A stretch of DNA of 5,580 bases from Lachnospiraceae bacterium (GTDB lineage Bacteria; Bacillota_A; Clostridia; Lachnospirales; Lachnospiraceae). A program made the translations under genes and the position numbers. The DNA is taken from positions 1 through 5,580 of the forward strand of contig CAAFOY010000006.1 in assembly GCA_900764695.1 (NCBI GenBank), in the 5' to 3' direction. The notes beneath the pieces were generated by a model. It had not been told where the DNA came from and made no database searches. It saw only the letters and a list, made by a program, of their open reading frames with translations. Below, in pieces: positions 1 to 5,574 of this stretch (positions are counted from its first letter, which is position 1; every line of letters starts with the position of its first letter).

Positions 1-35
1 ATTTTAAATATAAAAAAGTAGAAAATAAAAAATTT

Positions 36-42
36 AAGAGGT
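36..42 (+). promoter_or_regulatory. Ribosome binding site of the NSS transporter
   Basis: AAGAGGT lies 9 nt before the ATG at 52 and supports that start. The rest of the 51-base leader is almost pure A/T. I see no convincing -35/-10 pair in it, so the promoter probably lies outside the window. Confidence 0.7.
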
Positions 43-51
43 AGAAAAATT

Positions 52-1467
52 ATGAAACAAAAAAGTGGATTTAGCGGGCAGATAGGATTCGTTCTTGCTG
101 CAGCAGGAAGTGCCGTAGGTGTAGGAAATCTTTGGAGATTCCCATATCTTGCAGCAAAGGATGGAGGCGGACTTTTCCTTATTATCTATCTGGTACTTGT
201 TTTAACAGTAGGTTTTACGTTGTTAACAACAGATATTGCCATTGGACGAAAAACAGGGAAAAGTGCCATTTATGCATATGAATCAATGAGAAAGAAATGG
301 AAGTTTTTAGGTGTGATTACTTTTATTGTGCCGGTTATTATTATGACTTATTATGCGGTAATAGGTGGTTGGATTTTAAAATATATTGCTATTTATATTT
401 TAGGTTCAGGAAAGGAAGCAGTTGCAGACAATTGCTTTACTAACTTTATTACATCACCTTCATCAGTTTGGTACGGTATTGTATTTATGCTTTTAACAGC
501 AATTATTGTATATAACGGCGTAGAGAAGGGAATAGAGAGAGTTTCAAAGTTTATCATGCCGGTTCTTTTGGTTATGGTAGTTGGAATTGCTATTTTCTCA
601 TTAACTCTAAAGACAACATTAGATGACGGAACAGTTAGAACAGGTCTTCAGGGATTGAAAGTTTATTTGACACCTGATATGTCAGGAATTACAGTTCAGA
701 AATTCCTTCAGGTTTCATTGGATGCAATGAGTCAGTTATTCTTCTCATTAAGCGTTTCAATGGGAATTATGATTACATATGGTTCTTATGTAAAAAAGGA
801 TGTTAATCTTAATAAAGCAGTATCACAGATTGAAATTATGGATACAGGAGTTGCTTTCTTAGCCGGTATGATGATTATTCCTGCCGTATTTGTTTTCTCA
901 GGACTTGATGGAATGTCAGCAGGTCCGGGACTTATGTTTGTGTCACTTCCAAATGTATTTTTCAGAATGGGAATGGCAGGTAGAATAGTAGGTTTATTGT
1001 TCTTCTTATTGGCAGGTTTTGCAGCATTAACTTCATGTATTTCAGTACTGGAATCAATTGCTGCTAACTGTATGGAACTTTTCCATACAGAGAGAAAGAA
1101 AACAACAGGCGTTTTATCTATTATTTATTTAATTGCAACAGCAGTTATAGCTTTAGGTTACAGTATTTTCTATGTGGAAGTAAAACTTCCAAACGGAAGC
1201 ACAGGTCAGCTTTTGGATATTATGGATTACATTAGTAACAGCTTCCTTATGCCTTTTATTTCATTGTTGTCAGCAATTCTTATTGGTTGGATAATCAAGC
1301 CTTCATGGATTGTAGAAGAAATGGAACTAAATGGCAAGAAGTTTTCACGTAAGAAATTGTACAATGTTATGATTCGTTATATTATGCCTGTAATAATGGT
1401 GATTCTGTTCTTACAGTCAACAGGTTTTCTTGATGTGTTAATAAGCAAGATTCAAAAATTTATATAA
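52..1467 (+). CDS. Sodium-dependent transporter, NSS/SNF family (LeuT fold)
   Basis: An inner-membrane secondary transporter that uses the sodium gradient to import a small solute, in this family usually an amino acid or indole-type compound. The 471 residues give about 11 hydrophobic segments (near 11-32, 38-60, 86-115, 137-154, 164-186, 221-247, 258-285, 309-340, 351-373, 386-414 and 437-460). Eleven is usual for bacterial members, against 12 in LeuT. The unwound TM1 signature is intact (GSAVGVGNLWRFPY, about 19-32); A21 and N26 match sodium-site residues and R29 the extracellular-gate arginine of LeuT. TM6 has FFSLSVSMGIMITYGSYV. TM7 has D264 near the Na1 position, where LeuT has Asn and some bacterial relatives Asp. 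TM8 has A324, T327 and S328 at the Na2 site. All key sites are present, so it should be functional, but the substrate cannot be read from the sequence. It appears monocistronic, with its own terminator downstream. Family call very sure; substrate unknown. Confidence 0.96.
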   Translation: MKQKSGFSGQIGFVLAAAGSAVGVGNLWRFPYLAAKDGGGLFLIIYLVLVLTVGFTLLTTDIAIGRKTGKSAIYAYESMRKKWKFLGVITFIVPVIIMTYYAVIGGWILKYIAIYILGSGKEAVADNCFTNFITSPSSVWYGIVFMLLTAIIVYNGVEKGIERVSKFIMPVLLVMVVGIAIFSLTLKTTLDDGTVRTGLQGLKVYLTPDMSGITVQKFLQVSLDAMSQLFFSLSVSMGIMITYGSYVKKDVNLNKAVSQIEIMDTGVAFLAGMMIIPAVFVFSGLDGMSAGPGLMFVSLPNVFFRMGMAGRIVGLLFFLLAGFAALTSCISVLESIAANCMELFHTERKKTTGVLSIIYLIATAVIALGYSIFYVEVKLPNGSTGQLLDIMDYISNSFLMPFISLLSAILIGWIIKPSWIVEEMELNGKKFSRKKLYNVMIRYIMPVIMVILFLQSTGFLDVLISKIQKFI

Positions 1468-1498
1468 GATATTTAAGTTAATTAAATATTATAAAATT

Positions 1499-1535
1499 AG
1501 GCAATTTCAAATTAATTTTGGAGTTGCCTTTTTTT
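1499..1535 (+). terminator. Intrinsic terminator of the NSS transporter gene
   Basis: The arms 1499-1511 and 1517-1529 form a 13-bp stem with two G-U pairs around a 5-nt loop (TTAAT). Seven T's follow (1529-1535). It starts about 30 nt after the transporter stop codon and separates that gene from the promoter immediately downstream. Confidence 0.92.
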
Positions 1536-1537
1536 CG

Positions 1538-1566
1538 TTGACATTAAAAAAATGTAATACTACAAT
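1538..1566 (+). promoter_or_regulatory. Sigma-A type promoter of the M18 aminopeptidase gene
   Basis: A perfect -35 box TTGACA (1538-1543) is followed by a 17-bp spacer and TACAAT (1561-1566), one base from the -10 consensus. Transcription should start near 1573, giving a 5' leader of about 110 nt before the ATG at 1682. It begins 2 bases after the T-tract of the preceding terminator. No operator is obvious. The strength of the match suggests substantial basal expression. Confidence 0.85.
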
Positions 1567-1567
1567 G

Positions 1568-1671
1568 AAGCTGATTTGGATTAAATGTATTCTGGCTAAC
1601 ATTTCCAGTGACGGAAGCAATAACAAGTGGAGTAGGGTATATTTTTTATAGGAAGTTTTTAAAATCAGTTT
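1568..1671 (+). other. Aminopeptidase leader with inverted-repeat ends
   Basis: The bases 1568-1577 can pair with 1662-1671 (10 pairs, one G-U), and the right arm ends exactly where the AGGAGG ribosome binding site begins. Smaller hairpins inside are AAATGT/ACATTT (1583-1588 with 1599-1604) and TTCC/GGAA (1603-1606 with 1613-1616), which overlap and so exclude each other. I could not match the leader to any riboswitch class I know. A caveat is that the left arm overlaps the expected transcription start near 1573, so only about five of the ten pairs may form in RNA. It may be an ordinary AT-rich leader. Confidence 0.35.
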
Positions 1672-1677
1672 AGGAGG
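1672..1677 (+). promoter_or_regulatory. Ribosome binding site of the M18 aminopeptidase
   Basis: A full AGGAGG ends 4 nt before the ATG at 1682. The spacing is slightly short. The two in-frame TTG codons directly after the ATG would give 7 and 10 nt, but ATG is the more likely start. Confidence 0.8.
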
Positions 1678-1681
1678 AATT

Positions 1682-3013
1682 ATGTTGTTGGATAATCAAA
1701 TAGATATATCAAAAGAATTAATGGATTTTATTAAGGAAAGTCCTACAGCTTTTCACGTTGTTAAGAATTTTTCAACAATGTTGGAGAAGGCAGGATTTAT
1801 AAAATTAAACGAGAGAAATAAATGGAAGATTGAACAGGGTGGAAAGTATTATGTTACAAGAAATGATTCATCAATAATTGCTTTTCAAGTGCCTGATAAT
1901 ATGGATTTTTACAATTTTCAAATAGCAGCAGCACATAGCGATTCGCCTGCATTTAAAATAAAAGAAAATCCTGAAATGGTTGAAGACAATAATTACGTAA
2001 CATTAAATGTAGAAAAGTATGGTGGAATGCTTATGGCACCTTGGTTTGACAGACCGTTGTCTGTAGCAGGACGTGTTATTGTAAGAGAGGATAGTGGTCT
2101 TAAACCTGTTCTTGTAAATGTGGACAGGGACTTGTGTGTAATACCTAATCTTGCAATTCATATGAATAGGGATGTTAATAATGGAATTAAATATAACCCA
2201 CAGAAAGATATGATTCCGCTATTTGGTGAGATTGCTTCAAAAGATAAGTTTGAGAAAATAATTGCAATGGAAGCAGGCACGGATGCGGATTCTATTGTTA
2301 GTGCAGATTTGTTTTTATATAACAGAGAAGTAGGCAAAATTTGGGGTGCAGATAATGAATTTATGTCAGCTCCAAGACTGGATGATGTAATGTGTGCTTT
2401 TAGTTGTATTAAAGCTTTAACAGATAATAAGGAAAATAGCAAAAGTGTTAATGTATGTGCTATTTTTGACAATGAAGAGGTAGGAAGTACAACAAAGCAG
2501 GGAGCAGATTCTTCATTTCTTTATGATGCACTTTCAAGAATTTCAATGTGTATGGGAAAAGACAGTGAGGATTTTATAAGAGCGTGCGCATCATCATTTA
2601 TGCTTTCAGCAGACAATGCTCATGCAGTACACCCTAATTATAAGGAAAAAGCAGACCCTACTAACCGACCATATATGAACAAAGGAATTGTTATAAAATA
2701 TAATGCAAATCAAAAATACACAACAGATGCAATATCAGCATCAATATTTAAAGAAATATGCAAGAAAGCAGGAGTAGAAGTTCAGTCATATGTTAACCGT
2801 TCAGATATTCCGGGTGGTTCAACACTTGGTAATATTTCAAACAGTCATGTTTCACTTAACACAGTAGATATAGGACTTGCACAGCTTGCAATGCATTCAC
2901 CTTATGAAACTGCAGGGGTAAAGGATACAGAGTATATGATAAAAGCTGTAAAGAAATTTTATGAAACAGCAATTATGGCAGATGAAGAAGGAATATATAG
3001 ATTAATAGAATGA
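1682..3013 (+). CDS. apeB: M18 family metallo-aminopeptidase
   Basis: A cytosolic di-zinc aminopeptidase that removes N-terminal residues from peptides; characterised M18 relatives prefer acidic or neutral residues, but the specificity here is unknown. The 443 residues fit the family (roughly 425-470) and there is no signal peptide. All expected metal and catalytic residues are visible in order: H85 (AAHSDSPAFK), D234 (APRLDDVM), E265-E266 (FDNEEVGS), D311 (MLSADNAHAVHP) and H405 (LAMHSPYE). Other family landmarks are YGGMLMAPWFDRPLSVAGRV near 113-132, NLAIHMNRDVNNG near 156-168, and the GGSTLGNISNSH stretch near 378-389, which leads into the final metal-ligand helix. The gene has its own strong promoter. 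No terminator is visible in the 204 bp after it, so some read-through into the sigma-factor genes is possible. The symbol apeB follows the closest-looking subfamily and marks homology only. Likely role: peptide turnover and nitrogen salvage. Confidence 0.95.
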   Translation: MLLDNQIDISKELMDFIKESPTAFHVVKNFSTMLEKAGFIKLNERNKWKIEQGGKYYVTRNDSSIIAFQVPDNMDFYNFQIAAAHSDSPAFKIKENPEMVEDNNYVTLNVEKYGGMLMAPWFDRPLSVAGRVIVREDSGLKPVLVNVDRDLCVIPNLAIHMNRDVNNGIKYNPQKDMIPLFGEIASKDKFEKIIAMEAGTDADSIVSADLFLYNREVGKIWGADNEFMSAPRLDDVMCAFSCIKALTDNKENSKSVNVCAIFDNEEVGSTTKQGADSSFLYDALSRISMCMGKDSEDFIRACASSFMLSADNAHAVHPNYKEKADPTNRPYMNKGIVIKYNANQKYTTDAISASIFKEICKKAGVEVQSYVNRSDIPGGSTLGNISNSHVSLNTVDIGLAQLAMHSPYETAGVKDTEYMIKAVKKFYETAIMADEEGIYRLIE

Positions 3014-3035
3014 GATTATTATGAGAATAGCACTA

Positions 3036-3084
3036 CTATGAGGTAGAAATCATAGTTAGCCTCCCGGGAAATATCAAGGAAATA
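3036..3084 (+). repeat. Imperfect direct repeat, copy 1
   Basis: This copy shares an identical 18-nt block (3036-3053) with copy 2, followed by about 30 nt of clear but imperfect similarity (TTAGCCTnCC, then GGAAATA). It contains an inverted repeat CTATGA/TCATAG (3036-3041 with 3050-3055), a competing pairing GAGG/CCTC (3040-3043 with 3060-3063), and a perfect 8-bp palindrome TCCCGGGA (3062-3069). It is not part of any supported reading frame. The function is unknown; it could be a structured RNA element, a protein-binding site or a small intergenic repeat family. Confidence 0.8.
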
Positions 3085-3109
3085 CCCCACAGAATAAATC
3101 AAATCTAAT

Positions 3110-3157
3110 CTATGAGGTAGAAATCATGCTTAGCCTTCCGGAAATAGCTTGAAAATA
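3110..3157 (+). repeat. Imperfect direct repeat, copy 2
   Basis: This is the second copy, offset 74 nt from the first, with the 18-nt identical block at 3110-3127. The outer hairpin is reduced to ATGA/TCAT. The alternative pairing GAGG/CCTT survives through a G-U pair. The palindrome becomes TTCCGGAA (3136-3143), so both half-sites changed symmetrically relative to copy 1. It ends about 75 nt before the sigma-factor start, and an A-rich stretch (about 3158-3183) separates the two. Confidence 0.8.
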
Positions 3158-3220
3158 CAAAAAGAAAAAAATTAAAACTTAAATGCACTAAAATACTATT
3201 CTAAATCGTGTTAGTTAATG

Positions 3221-3227
3221 AAAGGAG
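3221..3227 (+). promoter_or_regulatory. Ribosome binding site that fixes the sigma-factor start
   Basis: AAAGGAG ends 5 nt before the ATG at 3233. An in-frame ATG at 3218 lies upstream of this site and has no comparable site of its own (TTAGTTA precedes it), so 3233 is preferred. No convincing promoter was found in 3158-3217; TAAAAT (3189-3194) resembles a -10 box but has no -35 partner. Confidence 0.8.
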
Positions 3228-3232
3228 TTAAG

Positions 3233-3712
3233 ATGCTAAACATTCAAACAGAACAACGATATAACGAGATAGTAGAAAATTATTCTGACATGATTTTTAG
3301 AATAGCATATCAATATTTGTTTAATAAATATGACGCTGAAGATATTGTGCAGGAGGTTTTTGTAAAGCTATTGACTAAAAGAGTTATTTTTAAAGATGAA
3401 GAGCATATTAAATCCTGGCTGATCAGAGTAACTATTAATCAATGTCTGGACTATAAGAAATCTTTAACAAAGAAGAGCACGGTACCAATTGAGAATATGG
3501 AAATTCCTTTTGAACAAAAAGAAGGAGAAATTCTCGAAGAACTTCAATTGCTAAAGGAGGATGAGCGAAATGTCCTTTATTTGTATTATTATGAAGGATA
3601 TAAAATAAAGGAAATTGCAAAAATCCTAAAACAAAAACAAAACACAATTAATTCAAAACTTACAAGAGCTCGAAAAAAATTAAAAGAGATAATGGAGGTT
3701 GAATATGAATAG
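3233..3712 (+). CDS. ECF-type RNA polymerase sigma factor (sigma-70 family)
   Basis: A two-domain alternative sigma factor of 159 residues, a normal ECF length, that would direct RNA polymerase to a small regulon. Region 2 spans about 8-76: the core-binding helix contains DAEDIVQEVFVKL (34-46), and the -10-recognition segment contains HIKSWLIRVTINQCLDYKK (58-76). A linker of about 30 residues follows. Region 4 spans about 105-152, with ERNVLYLYYYEGYKIKEIA leading into the helix-turn-helix (about 124-147, NTINSKLTRARKKLK) that reads the -35 box. No extra C-terminal domain is present. The reading frame overlaps the next gene by 8 nt, the usual sign of translational coupling to a cognate anti-sigma factor. 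I saw no clear ECF-type promoter (AAC/CGT pattern at proper spacing) upstream, so autoregulation is not supported by sequence. An in-frame ATG at 3218 would add five residues. The regulon is unknown. Confidence 0.93.
   Translation: MLNIQTEQRYNEIVENYSDMIFRIAYQYLFNKYDAEDIVQEVFVKLLTKRVIFKDEEHIKSWLIRVTINQCLDYKKSLTKKSTVPIENMEIPFEQKEGEILEELQLLKEDERNVLYLYYYEGYKIKEIAKILKQKQNTINSKLTRARKKLKEIMEVEYE
3694..3698 (+). promoter_or_regulatory. Ribosome binding site inside the sigma-factor gene
   Basis: GGAGG lies 6 nt before the ATG at 3705 and within the last codons of the sigma-factor gene. It supports ATG 3705 over the in-frame TTG at 3699, which directly abuts the site. Confidence 0.8.
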
Positions 3713-4580
3713 CGATTATAAAAGTGCACTGGACAAAATTCATCTTGAACAGAATAAAAAGGAAGAGATGAAGCAGTTATTCAGAAAAAATAATATGAGA
3801 AGAAAAATTAATTTTATTAAACCGGCAGTTGCTGTTGCAGCATGTATGGCACTTGTTGTTGGTATTAGCCAGCTTGGAAATAATCAGGCTACAACAAATA
3901 GCCAGTCTGGTTTTTCTATTAGGGTAAACGCACAAACATTGACAAAAGGTGATTCATCAATAGATGACACAAATGGATTTGACGGAGCAATGTGTGGCAG
4001 CGAAGAAAATAGTCAGGTTTGTTATAGCATAGAATTTCCGGTAACATGTAAGGGTAAGAACATTGACAAAATTACTTATGACATAAAAGATGCGGTTTTT
4101 CAAATAACAAATCCTAAAGGAAATAGTATTGTAAAGGAAGGAAAGAGAACATCAAAACTTCTTAATGTGCCTGGTTCAATAGCAGGTTGTGATGATAAAA
4201 ATACAAAGGAAGAAGATTACACTAAATCTCAGTACACATCGCTTACGGTTGATTATGATAAACAGAAAGATGCACAAACATACATTGGAATAGCTTACGA
4301 TTCTAAATATCTATCAAAGGAACAAAAGGCTATAATAGCAAAACTAGATGCTTTTAATGGAAATTTGGAAGATGAAAAAGCAGTATATGAACAGTTATAC
4401 AAGAACGTTGAGATTAGCTGTACAGTAACCTATAAAGACAAAACTAAAGAAACAAAGAAAATAAAGGTAACACCTAAGATTGGAAAAATTTCAGACTTGG
4501 ATTCGGATGGATTAAATTCGGGTGAAAAAAATCCAAAGGCGGATTGTAAGATAGTTTATACAGTTTATAGTATAAAATAG
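3705..4580 (+). CDS. Membrane-anchored probable anti-sigma/sensor protein
   Basis: I do not recognise a named family with certainty. The 291 residues show a charged cytoplasmic N-terminus (1-37, with a likely helix at 4-28), one membrane segment (about 38-57) and a large exported domain (58-291). The basic residues before the membrane segment (MRRK) fit an N-in topology. The exported part is polar and lysine-rich with beta-prone stretches such as CYSIEFPVTC and KITYDIKDAVFQI, suggesting an Ig-like or beta-sandwich fold. It carries six cysteines (97, 106, 115, 162, 239, 281), and near the C-terminus D264-D266-D268-G269-E274 resembles a calcium-binding loop. The overlap with the sigma gene and the one-pass topology make it the likely anti-sigma factor: the short cytoplasmic helix would hold the sigma factor and the exterior would sense a signal. 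There is no HxxxCxxC zinc anti-sigma motif, so this role is inferred. It might instead be a sigma-regulated envelope protein. It resembles DUF4179-type clostridial proteins in layout only. Confidence 0.8.
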   Translation: MNSDYKSALDKIHLEQNKKEEMKQLFRKNNMRRKINFIKPAVAVAACMALVVGISQLGNNQATTNSQSGFSIRVNAQTLTKGDSSIDDTNGFDGAMCGSEENSQVCYSIEFPVTCKGKNIDKITYDIKDAVFQITNPKGNSIVKEGKRTSKLLNVPGSIAGCDDKNTKEEDYTKSQYTSLTVDYDKQKDAQTYIGIAYDSKYLSKEQKAIIAKLDAFNGNLEDEKAVYEQLYKNVEISCTVTYKDKTKETKKIKVTPKIGKISDLDSDGLNSGEKNPKADCKIVYTVYSIK

Positions 4581-4632
4581 AGAGAACCATAGTTTATGAG
4601 AGTGGAAATACAAAGTATGAAAAACTAAATAT

Positions 4633-4690
4633 AAAAAAGGCGGCTGCAAAAATAATCATTGTTATTAATGCAGCCGCTTTGTTGCGTTTT
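4633..4690. terminator. Bidirectional intrinsic terminator between convergent genes
   Basis: The arms 4637-4648 and 4669-4680 form a 12-bp GC-rich stem with one G-U pair (GCGGCTGCA core). A 2x2 A-rich internal loop and a 5-bp inner stem (4651-4655 with 4662-4666) continue it. On the minus strand the stem runs straight into six T's (complement of 4633-4638), an excellent terminator for the TSUP gene. On the plus strand the U-tract is interrupted (CTTTGTTGCGTTTTT), giving a weaker terminator for the sigma operon, about 57 nt after its stop codon. Confidence 0.85.
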
Positions 4691-4734
4691 TGGGTACTAG
4701 TTATTTTTATGAATTCAAAAAAATCCTACCCAAA
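4689..4734. repeat. Inverted repeat in the trailer of the TSUP gene
   Basis: A perfect 8-bp inverted repeat, TTTGGGTA (4689-4696) and TACCCAAA (4727-4734), encloses an inner ATTTTT/AAAAAT pairing (4703-4708 with 4719-4724). Neither strand has a T-run after it, so it is not a typical terminator. It lies in the transcribed 3' region of the minus-strand gene. The rest of 4735-4797 contains a run of six G's (4773-4778) and two GGTATG copies (4754-4759 and 4777-4782), but nothing I can name. Confidence 0.55.
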
Positions 4735-4797
4735 TGAAATTTCAGGAGCATAAGGTATGCCCACGATAAATAGGGGGGTATGAAATAATATTAGAAC

Positions 4798-5574
4798 TTA
4801 ACTAAAAAAAGAGAATCCCATTACTACAATTCCAAGCACAACAAGTATAATACCTGTTGCACGATTTAGTGTTTTCGGAGTGGCCTTGTTTGCAAAGACA
4901 GCGGCAATTCTTGCCCAGATTAATGTGAATAAAATACATAGAATCCAAACCTTTATATCTGGAATTCCACCTATGGCAAAATGAGATGCAGCTCCGGTAA
5001 ATGCAGTGAAGGCCATAATAAATACACTGGTTCCAACGGCAGTTTTTAATTCATATCCAAGAACTGATGTAAGAATAAGTAACATCATCATGCCACCACC
5101 GGCACCAATGAAGCCACATATAAATCCAATTAAAACACCACATATAACTGACTGTAGTGCACGCTTTTTGGCAGAAACACCAGCCATAGCTTCTTTAGTA
5201 GTCATAACAGGTCTTACAATAAACTTAATTCCAAGAATGAAAGTCATAAAAACTGAAAATCCCCCCATTGTAGTTGAAGGTACAAGACTTGAAACATAGC
5301 TTCCAACAACTGTAAATGCAAGAACACTAATCATCATAATGATTCCGTTCTTAATATCAAGATTCTTATTTTTTCCATATGTATAAGCGGAAATGGCGCT
5401 GGCAAGAACATCTGAAGAAAGTGCAATACCCACAGCCATATAGGGATCCATATCAAGAAAAGTAATAAGCATAGGGCTAATAACAGCTGCTGCACTCATA
5501 CCAGCAAATCCGGTACCAAGACCTGCCCCCATACCAGCAAAAAAAGTTACCAGAACAGTAATTAATAAAGACAT
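4798..5574 (-). CDS. Sulfite exporter TauE/SafE family (TSUP) membrane permease
   Basis: A multi-spanning inner-membrane protein of 258 residues, the usual TSUP length. Members move small anions, mainly sulfur- or carbon-containing organic anions such as sulfite, sulfoacetate or sulfolactate; the substrate here is unknown. The internally duplicated architecture is visible. The first half has GAGLGTGFAGMSAAAVISPML (about 16-36) and then GIALSSDVLASAISAY (49-64). The second half repeats the pattern with GFICGFIGAGGGMMMLLIL (150-168) and then AVGTSVFIMAFTAFTGAASHF (179-199). About eight hydrophobic segments are separated by a short basic loop at 121-140 (KKRALQSV). The ATG lies 6 bases from the window edge, so its ribosome binding site and any co-transcribed upstream gene cannot be seen. 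The frame stays open beyond it, so a slightly longer start is not excluded. It converges on the sigma operon and shares the terminator. Confidence 0.93.
   Translation of the reverse strand: MSLLITVLVTFFAGMGAGLGTGFAGMSAAAVISPMLITFLDMDPYMAVGIALSSDVLASAISAYTYGKNKNLDIKNGIIMMISVLAFTVVGSYVSSLVPSTTMGGFSVFMTFILGIKFIVRPVMTTKEAMAGVSAKKRALQSVICGVLIGFICGFIGAGGGMMMLLILTSVLGYELKTAVGTSVFIMAFTAFTGAASHFAIGGIPDIKVWILCILFTLIWARIAAVFANKATPKTLNRATGIILVVLGIVVMGFSFFS

Noticed and set aside
1594..1600. GGCTAAC in the aminopeptidase leader as a third, inverted copy of the intergenic repeat
   Set aside because: Only 7 bases match the complement of copy 1 (GTTAGCC); the flanks do not align, so chance is the simpler explanation.
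2158..2472. Open frame of 104 codons on the minus strand inside the aminopeptidase gene
   Set aside because: It lies wholly within a well-supported M18 gene on the other strand and resembles no protein family; it is a by-product of the coding frame.
3036..3157. CRISPR array reading of the two direct repeats
   Set aside because: There are only two copies, they diverge in their second half, there is no third unit and no cas gene is nearby.
3172..3210. ECF-type autoregulatory promoter upstream of the sigma factor (AAAAC at 3174-3178 with CGTG at 3207-3210)
   Set aside because: The 28-nt spacing is far from the 16-17 nt that ECF promoters need.
3435..3647. Open frame of 70 codons on the minus strand inside the sigma-factor gene
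   Set aside because: It is antisense to conserved sigma-factor regions and its composition is not protein-like.
4744..4783. Eight-codon frame (ATG 4757) behind an AGGAG at 4744-4748
   Set aside because: It is very short, lies in the trailer of a convergent gene and has no promoter or conservation evidence.
5006..5299. Open frame of 97 codons on the plus strand inside the TSUP gene
   Set aside because: It is antisense to the clear TauE/SafE coding sequence, with no family resemblance.
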